From an uncultured Rhizobiaceae group bacterium (GTDB taxonomy: Bacteria > Pseudomonadota > Alphaproteobacteria > Rhizobiales > Rhizobiaceae), in contig CAJQOR010000208.1 of assembly GCA_905479965.1 (NCBI GenBank), forward strand, positions 1-10,122: a stretch of 10,122 nt of DNA. Reading direction: 5' to 3'. Position 1 is the first letter of the stretch; each line of letters opens with the position of its first letter. A program made the position numbers and the translations under genes. Shown here piece by piece: positions 5,558-10,122 of the stretch. The notes under the pieces were generated by a model that saw nothing but the letters and a program-made list of their open reading frames with translations, searched no databases and was not told the origin of the DNA.

Positions 5558-7264
5558 ATGGTTCAAAATACGCCGAAAAATGGCATTGTCGGAATGCCAA
5601 CAGCCGCAGAAAAATATAAGCCTTATGCGCAGGTTCCGCTAACTGACCGCACTTGGCCGGATCAAACAATTAAGAAAGCACCAATTTGGTGTTCTGTAGA
5701 TCTGCGCGATGGCAACCAAGCTTTGGTTGATCCAATGGGACATGATCGGAAAGCGCGGATGTTCAAGCTTTTGCTTGATATGGGCTTTAAGGAGATCGAA
5801 ATTGGGTTTCCGTCTGCTTCGCAAACAGATTTTGATTTTGCACGCTGGTGTGTGGAAGAGGGCGATGTGCCCGAGGATGTTTCATTGCAGGTTTTGGTGC
5901 AATGCCGCCCAGAATTGATCACACGCACATTTGAGGCACTTGATGGTGCTAAAAACCCAATCATTCATTTTTACAATTCAACGTCGGAACTTCAGCGACG
6001 TGTTGTTTTTAATAAAGATGTCGCAGGCATTCGACGAATTGCAGTTGATGCGGCCAAGATGATTGTCGATATGGCTGACAAAGCTGGCGGTGGGTATCGT
6101 TTTGAATATTCACCTGAAAGCTTTACCGGAACTGAATTGGATGTATCACTTGATATTTGTAATTCGGTGATCGCTGAGATTAAGCCAACGCCTGACAACA
6201 AGCTAATCCTTAACTTACCTGCGACAGTTGAGATGTCGACGCCAAATATCCACGCGGATCAGATCGAATGGTTTTGCCGTAATATCGATAACCGCGACAG
6301 TGTCATTATTTCGCTTCATCCACATAACGATCGTGGCACCGGAATAGCTGCAACTGAACTGGGTTTGATGGCCGGTGCTGACCGTGTTGAGGGTACATTG
6401 TTTGGCAATGGTGAACGCACGGGTAATGTGGATGTCGTTACTTTGGCACTTAATATGTTTACCCAAGGTGTTGATCCTGAACTTGACTGCACAGATATCG
6501 AGCGGATCAAATCCGTTTATGAATATTCAAACCAGATGGTTATTCCTGAACGTCATCCCTATGTTGGTGAGTTGGTTTACACAGCGTTTTCTGGCTCTCA
6601 CCAGGATGCGATTAACAAGGGAATGAAGTCGATCAAAAAGGCGAACAAACCTGAATGGGAAGTTCCGTATTTGCCAATTGATCCGCAGGATGTTGGCCGG
6701 ACGTATGAAGCTATTATTCGCATCAATTCTCAATCGGGTAAGGGCGGCATCGCCTATATCTTGCAAGAGGATTATGGCTTGATATTGCCGCGTGCGCTGC
6801 AAGTTGAGTTCCGTGGTGAAATCCAAAAGATAACCGATGAGGAAGGTGTTGAGTTACCAGCTTCACGTATTTATGAGCGGTTTATGGATCTCTACGTCAA
6901 TCAAAAAGATGGACGTTTGAAATTTATTGATCATGCGACATTCACCGATCCTTATAGCCCAGAATTGCGTGTTATCAAGGCCAAGATCTCTGACAACGGC
7001 AAGGAGATTGAAATCGAAGGAAAAGGCACGGGACCGGTTGATAGCTTTATTAATGCGCTTTCAGGCTATCTTGGTATGGATATGACTGTTGCTAATTATT
7101 CAGAGCATTCCTTGCAACATGGGTCAAACGCCTCGGCGATTTGTTACATGGAAATTGAAAGCAATAGCCAAAAGCTTCATGGCGCGGGGATTCATACCAA
7201 CATTTCTGCAGCGTCGCTTGTGGCGATTTTGTCTGCTGCTAATCGTTTCCTTGCAAATAAGTAA
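5558..7264 (+). CDS. leuA: 2-isopropylmalate synthase
   Basis: LeuA condenses acetyl-CoA with 2-oxoisovalerate, the first committed step of leucine synthesis. The 568-residue length fits the longer (type 2) LeuA form. The HMGL-like TIM barrel spans about residues 40-320. CSVDLRDGNQAL (45-56) supplies catalytic R50 and D51, and HPHNDRG supplies metal ligands H254 and H256. GLMAGADRVEGTLFGNGERT (ending at residue 288) completes the signature. The C-terminal part (about 430-568), with GTGPVDSFINAL, is the regulatory dimer domain that usually binds leucine, so product inhibition is likely. The ATG at 5558 has AAGAG (5546-5550) seven bases upstream; an out-of-frame ATG at 5551 is not used. The first 12 residues before GMPTAAEKY are variable in the family. 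Transcription or translation is probably controlled by the leader ORF and RNA structures in 5299-5538. Confidence 0.97.
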   Translation: MVQNTPKNGIVGMPTAAEKYKPYAQVPLTDRTWPDQTIKKAPIWCSVDLRDGNQALVDPMGHDRKARMFKLLLDMGFKEIEIGFPSASQTDFDFARWCVEEGDVPEDVSLQVLVQCRPELITRTFEALDGAKNPIIHFYNSTSELQRRVVFNKDVAGIRRIAVDAAKMIVDMADKAGGGYRFEYSPESFTGTELDVSLDICNSVIAEIKPTPDNKLILNLPATVEMSTPNIHADQIEWFCRNIDNRDSVIISLHPHNDRGTGIAATELGLMAGADRVEGTLFGNGERTGNVDVVTLALNMFTQGVDPELDCTDIERIKSVYEYSNQMVIPERHPYVGELVYTAFSGSHQDAINKGMKSIKKANKPEWEVPYLPIDPQDVGRTYEAIIRINSQSGKGGIAYILQEDYGLILPRALQVEFRGEIQKITDEEGVELPASRIYERFMDLYVNQKDGRLKFIDHATFTDPYSPELRVIKAKISDNGKEIEIEGKGTGPVDSFINALSGYLGMDMTVANYSEHSLQHGSNASAICYMEIESNSQKLHGAGIHTNISAASLVAILSAANRFLANK

Positions 7265-7290
7265 CAGAATTAGAAAAACGATTGGATTTG

Positions 7291-7329
7291 TTGTGTGGCG
7301 GGATGATCGTTCTCGCCACCAACTGTTTT
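7291..7329 (+). terminator. Probable leuA terminator
   Basis: GTGGCGGGA (7295-7303) pairs with TCTCGCCAC (7311-7319) in a nine-pair stem with one G-U and a TGATCGT loop. TTG (7291-7293) and CAA (7320-7322) can extend it past a bulged T. Four T residues (7326-7329) follow after three bases, so the U tract is short and offset. The position directly after leuA supports the call. Confidence 0.6.
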
Positions 7330-7334
7330 ATGTG

Positions 7335-7350
7335 TTAATTTAATATTAAC
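7335..7350. promoter_or_regulatory. Perfect CtrA-type box upstream of the 7374-8018 gene
   Basis: TTAA (7335-7338), seven bases, then TTAAC (7346-7350) exactly fits TTAA-N7-TTAAC, the binding site of the alphaproteobacterial cell-cycle regulator CtrA. It lies within a wider inverted repeat, GTTAAT-ttaat-ATTAAC (7334-7350). It is immediately followed by a -10-like CATAAT (7351-7356) and sits 23 bases before the next start codon. The region is AT-rich, so chance occurrence must be weighed. Confidence 0.45.
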
Positions 7351-7373
7351 CATAATATATTGGATGACGCATT

Positions 7374-8018
7374 ATGTCTGAGAAGAAAGACAACGCCCAA
7401 AACAACAATCGCCTATCGGATATCGTGCGTAAAGCTCGGGTATCATCTGCTGAACGGCAGGATGTCGTTGTTGACATGAAAGAAGCTGATAAGGCCAGAT
7501 TGGAGTTGCTGGCTGAAAAGCTTGAGCCAATCTTTGATGATGTTGATAAAGAAGATGATCGCTTCGATTTTGTTATTTCTTCAGGCGCGCAGCCGCGTAT
7601 TTGGATCGATAGTGTTGCCCATGTGCATATGGGCCGCGATCGACGAACTTATCGTTTTGTCCGTGATAGTCGATTAGGGCGCGTTGTGCTTATAGAAAGT
7701 GGCGATGTGGAGGAAGTATATTCTTATGTCACCAATTATATTGCGGATCGTGTGATTGAGCGACAGAAGCTTCTAGAATGTGATATGGAAGCCTTTAAAG
7801 ATTATTATGCGCGTATGACCAATGAGAATTTAGATGCGGAAATAAGCACAACAAATGATAATAAGAATGATGATGAGAAGCTTGTTGCGGAAACGCGCGA
7901 ACCATCGTCAAGCGCTTTTGTTATCGGTGTCACCTGGTTTATTCTTGGTAGTTTGCTAGGCCTTGCTTTGACATTTAACTATCGCGAAGAACTAGCGAAC
8001 TTCCTGCAAACATTCTAG
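7374..8018 (+). CDS. Protein of unknown function with a C-terminal membrane anchor
   Basis: I do not recognise a named family in this 214-residue protein. It starts with a polar, charged region (1-60). A compact-looking middle part (about 60-150) contains DFVISSGAQPRIWIDSVAHV and, further on, RTYRFVRDSRLGRVVLIES, a beta-rich appearance. An acidic, asparagine-rich linker (about 150-176) follows, then one hydrophobic span (about 180-201) just before the C-terminus. With no signal peptide, the bulk should be cytosolic and tethered to the inner membrane by its tail. GGAT (7362-7365) precedes the ATG by eight bases. Codon use looks like the neighbouring genes, so there is no sign of transfer. The gene is convergent with the phosphoesterase gene, 10 bp apart, and the CtrA-type box upstream raises a cell-cycle or envelope role (inference). 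Confidence 0.8.
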   Translation: MSEKKDNAQNNNRLSDIVRKARVSSAERQDVVVDMKEADKARLELLAEKLEPIFDDVDKEDDRFDFVISSGAQPRIWIDSVAHVHMGRDRRTYRFVRDSRLGRVVLIESGDVEEVYSYVTNYIADRVIERQKLLECDMEAFKDYYARMTNENLDAEISTTNDNKNDDEKLVAETREPSSSAFVIGVTWFILGSLLGLALTFNYREELANFLQTF

Positions 8019-8047
8019 TTAGTTAAGACTAGTAAAGTTTTGTTTTT
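8015..8047 (+). terminator. Weak terminator at a convergent gene junction
   Basis: CTAGT (8015-8019) and ACTAG (8028-8032) form a short AT-rich stem over the stop codon of the upstream gene. It is followed by T-rich sequence at 8038-8047. The stem is only five pairs, so efficiency would be low. It also overlaps the last codons of the opposing phosphoesterase gene. Confidence 0.3.
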
Positions 8048-8919
8048 TCAACGCGTTTTACGTGTTGCATTGATTTATTTAACAAATAACGCCCATGTTC
8101 GCAGTGCCAATCGTCACCTTGTTTTGAGATGTCAAAGAGGTTAAATCCTGCCACCGGTTTTTTGTCGCCATGGGTTTGTGTCGCCGATGAAATGCCAAAG
8201 GTTGGAACTTTTCCCTGATCTGAACTGATATCAAACCTTGTATTGAGATGCGTGTGGCCATGTAAGATGAGTTCCGCACCTGCTTGGTCCAGCATATTGC
8301 GAAAATTATTCGTCCCATACATGCGTTTCATGCGGTGCGTTGCGCCCTCATATGGTGGGTGATGAATGAGAATGGTGCGAAAAAGATTTTGCTCTTTTGC
8401 TTTAATCAAGAGCTTTATTGCCGCCGCCGCTTGCTTCTTAGAGAAATTACCTGTCGCGCGAAATGGCATCGTTGCATTAGACGTTGATAATCCAATGATC
8501 GCCACAGGGCCTCTCACTTGCATATAAGGAAAGACGTCTGTGCCATCGCTCGTATCACCTGTCACCCAAGGTTTCCATTCCCGCATGGCATGCTTGAAAG
8601 CGCCAGGGACGTAAGCATCATGGTTTCCAGGGACAAGACTTGTGGTCTCAACCGGGCAATTTTTCTCAAGCCAATTCTTTGCAGCAATAATTTCGGGGTT
8701 TGTCGCCAAATTGACCATGTCACCTGTTATCGCAAGGTGATTTATCTCTTTTTTATAAATCTCAGACATGACAGTGTCTAAAACACTAATTTGATGGAAT
8801 GCTTTTCGGTGTCTATTCCAATTCACATAGCCTGTAATACGTTTTGAGAAGAGCTCTTTTAATCGAACCTTGGGTAAAGGGCTTAAATGAAGATCAGAAA
8901 TATGTGCAAGACGAAACAT
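8029..8919 (-). CDS. Calcineurin-like metallophosphoesterase
   Basis: The 296-residue protein has all the blocks of the binuclear metallophosphoesterase fold. These are D9 and H11 in AHISDLHLS, G66-D67 in ITGDMVN, GNHD at 98-101, HH at 186-187 in LIHHPPYEG, and GHTH at 221-224. The His-Pro-Pro after the HH pair and the overall order resemble the 3',5'-cyclic-nucleotide phosphodiesterase (CpdA-like) group, but substrate cannot be fixed from sequence. No signal peptide is seen, so it is probably cytosolic. I chose the ATG at 8919 because MFRLAHISDLHLS is the usual family start. A TTG at 8967 would add 16 residues, overlap the divergent NUDIX gene, and has no ribosome-binding site. The true start has only a weak AAAGG some 12 bases upstream. 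The gene is convergent with 7374-8018 and divergent from the NUDIX gene. Confidence 0.88.
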   Translation of the reverse strand: MFRLAHISDLHLSPLPKVRLKELFSKRITGYVNWNRHRKAFHQISVLDTVMSEIYKKEINHLAITGDMVNLATNPEIIAAKNWLEKNCPVETTSLVPGNHDAYVPGAFKHAMREWKPWVTGDTSDGTDVFPYMQVRGPVAIIGLSTSNATMPFRATGNFSKKQAAAAIKLLIKAKEQNLFRTILIHHPPYEGATHRMKRMYGTNNFRNMLDQAGAELILHGHTHLNTRFDISSDQGKVPTFGISSATQTHGDKKPVAGFNLFDISKQGDDWHCEHGRYLLNKSMQHVKRVEKTKLY

Positions 8920-8961
8920 GGTTGATCTGATAGCCTTTGCAATGAAATCGGGCAAGGAAAT

Positions 8962-9429
8962 ATGCAAAAATCTTTCTTAGAAAAACTGCGAAACCAGATC
9001 TTTCACACTTGGTTTTTGCTCACTCGTTCTATGACAATGGGAGTGAGGGTTGCAGCTTTTGATGAAAAGAGGCGTATTTTTCTTGTGCGTCATACCTATG
9101 TTAAAGGCTGGCATTTGCCCGGTGGTGGCATAGAACGCGGAGAGACGGCTCTTGAAGCTGTGCACAAGGAATTGCAAGAAGAGGGCAATCTGGTGGTGCA
9201 AGGTGAGGCAGAACTCTTAGCGGTCTTTTACAATACGCATGTGACCAACCGCGATCATGTACTGTTTTATAAATGTAAAGTTGAACAAACCCAAGCCAAA
9301 CAAAATGATCATGAAATCGCAGAGTCTGGCTTTTTTGATTTAGCAGCTCTCCCCGATGGTCTGACATCAGCTACCCAGCGGCGGATTGATGAAATCGCCG
9401 CTGATCTTGGTCATCCTGCAAGATGGTAG
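8962..9429 (+). CDS. NUDIX hydrolase
   Basis: The 155-residue protein carries a NUDIX box at residues 55-77 (G55-x5-E61-x7-KEL-x-EE), so it should hydrolyse a nucleoside diphosphate linked to another moiety, using Mg2+ held by the glutamates. Two consensus positions differ: the usual Arg before the first Glu of the helix is Lys69, and the Gly near the end is Asn76 (EEGNL). The metal-binding glutamates E70, E73 and E74 are kept. An N-terminal helix (about 5-22, HTWFLLTRSMTMG) precedes the beta sheet, as in many rhizobial homologues, so I keep the ATG at 8962; AAGGA (8954-8958) lies close before it. An alternative ATG at 9031 would remove that helix. Substrate is unknown. It is divergent from the phosphoesterase gene with 42 bp between starts, and its stop is two bases from the end of the convergent GST gene. 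Confidence 0.87.
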   Translation: MQKSFLEKLRNQIFHTWFLLTRSMTMGVRVAAFDEKRRIFLVRHTYVKGWHLPGGGIERGETALEAVHKELQEEGNLVVQGEAELLAVFYNTHVTNRDHVLFYKCKVEQTQAKQNDHEIAESGFFDLAALPDGLTSATQRRIDEIAADLGHPARW

Positions 9430-9431
9430 AG

Positions 9432-10122
9432 CTAAATTAATTGATCACGCCCGTGCGGGGTGTCAAGATCAAGTTGTGGCCCATTTGGTACAATTTGAGT
9501 GGGGTTGATCGTTTCATGGCTAGCAAAATAGTGATGCTTGATATGTAGCATGTTGACAGTTTCTGCTACCCCATCAACTTGGTACAATTCGCGCAAGTAA
9601 CCTGACAGGTTTTCATAATCTGCGATGCGCTTTTTGTTGCATTTGAAGTGGCTGACATAAACGGCATCAAAGCGGACCAAAGTTGTAAACAAACGCCAAT
9701 CAGCTTCCGTGACTTGATCACCAACAAGATAGCGCTGATTTGCCAATCTTTCGTCCAACATATCAAGTGTTGCAAATAATTTGTCATAGTTTTCGTCATA
9801 AGCTGCTTGCGTTGTCGCAAAGCCGCATTTGTAAACCCCGTTATTCACATTGTGGTAGATAATGGCGTTAATCTCGTCGATGTCTTTGCGCAAATTCTCT
9901 GGGTAATAGTCATGATCTGATGAACTCATTTCTGCAAATTCACTGTTGAACATGCGGATGATTTCAGACGATTCGTTCGATACGATTGTGTTGTTGTGTT
10001 TATCCCAAAGAACTGGAACCGTTACACGCCCAGTATAATCGCTCATGGCATTTGTATAGACTTCATGCATAAACTCAGATCCATGCAGATGATCGACGGT
10101 GCCGCCGTCGCGATCATGAAAC
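9432..10122 (-). CDS. Glutathionyl-hydroquinone reductase (Xi-class GST), 5' end outside the window
   Basis: The reading frame is open to the window edge, so this is the C-terminal 229 or so residues of a protein whose family runs to about 320; the gene is cut by the window, not broken. Upstream of the internal Met at 10070 the frame continues with HDRDGGTVDHLHGSEFMHEV, which matches where the family has its own conserved lead-in. YTGRVTVPVLWDK and IVSNESSEIIRMFN are signatures of the YqjG/ECM4/PcpF group. The all-helical GST C-domain follows (VYKCGFATTQAAYDE, LVGDQVTEADWRLF, then RFDAVYVSHFKCN). These enzymes reduce glutathionyl-hydroquinones using glutathione. The catalytic CPWA cysteine segment lies beyond the edge and could not be checked. 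The gene converges with the NUDIX gene. Confidence 0.92.
   Translation of the reverse strand, partial: FHDRDGGTVDHLHGSEFMHEVYTNAMSDYTGRVTVPVLWDKHNNTIVSNESSEIIRMFNSEFAEMSSSDHDYYPENLRKDIDEINAIIYHNVNNGVYKCGFATTQAAYDENYDKLFATLDMLDERLANQRYLVGDQVTEADWRLFTTLVRFDAVYVSHFKCNKKRIADYENLSGYLRELYQVDGVAETVNMLHIKHHYFASHETINPTQIVPNGPQLDLDTPHGRDQLI
9441..9472. terminator. Long hairpin at the NUDIX/GST convergent junction
   Basis: TTGATC (9441-9446) pairs with GATCAA (9467-9472), and ACGCCC (9447-9452) pairs with GGGTGT (9458-9463, one G-U). A CAA bulge interrupts the 3' arm and the loop is five bases. It lies within the last codons of the GST gene and 11 bases after the NUDIX stop. On the minus strand the AU-rich TTAATTTAGC follows, so it may end the GST transcript. 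On the plus strand no T run follows. Confidence 0.4.

Noticed and set aside
5322..5669. 115-codon open frame on the minus strand across the leu leader and leuA start
   Set aside because: It lies antisense to the leader ORF, the regulatory stems and the leuA N-terminus, shows no domain and has no ribosome-binding site. It is best explained as a chance open frame.
8920..8967. TTG start extending the metallophosphoesterase by 16 residues
   Set aside because: It would overlap the start of the divergent NUDIX gene, lacks a ribosome-binding site, and the added residues do not resemble the family's N-terminus.

Overview
The window is a stretch of bacterial chromosome with no mobile elements, phage genes, CRISPR arrays or RNA genes that I can see. 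It suggests an alphaproteobacterium of the Rhizobiales/Hyphomicrobiales. The evidence is the fused anthranilate synthase TrpE(G) preceded by a 14-codon leader peptide with three consecutive Trp codons (the arrangement known from Sinorhizobium), a rhizobial-type LeuA, and promoter-like elements resembling the rhizobial CTTGAC-N17-CTATAT pattern. Base composition looks moderately AT-rich for that order, which might point to one of its lower-GC, possibly marine, members (inference).

Layout: (1) 53-784, minus: a soluble LuxR-family regulator. (2) 785-1092: a divergent control region with repeats near the luxR promoter, then trpL and a complete antiterminator/terminator pair. (3) 1093-3252, plus: trpE(G), ending in an intrinsic terminator. 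(4) 3394-4677 and 4701-5225, plus: a ferric-reductase-like membrane flavocytochrome followed 23 bp later by a membrane-tethered LuxR-type regulator, probably one operon. (5) 5226-5557: a non-coding-looking gap that in fact holds an unannotated 39-codon ORF with four consecutive Leu codons (candidate leader peptide leuL) and several RNA stems ahead of leuA. (6) 5558-7264, plus: leuA, followed by a terminator-like hairpin. (7) 7374-8018, plus: a conserved-looking protein of unknown function with one C-terminal membrane segment, preceded by a perfect CtrA-type box. (8) 8029-8919, minus: a calcineurin-like metallophosphoesterase. (9) 8962-9429, plus: a NUDIX hydrolase, divergent from it. (10) 9432 to the window edge, minus: the C-terminal part of a glutathionyl-hydroquinone reductase (Xi-class GST).

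The main theme is amino-acid biosynthesis under ribosome-sensed control. trpL/trpE(G) is a textbook attenuator whose geometry can be read directly from the sequence. The leu leader is clearly a leucine-sensing peptide, but no U-tract terminator is visible between it and leuA, so its output mechanism is open. Both leader ORFs lack a Shine-Dalgarno sequence and begin about where transcription should start, so they may be translated as leaderless mRNAs. The second theme is the flavocytochrome plus membrane-bound HTH protein, which looks like a redox or iron module with its own regulator.
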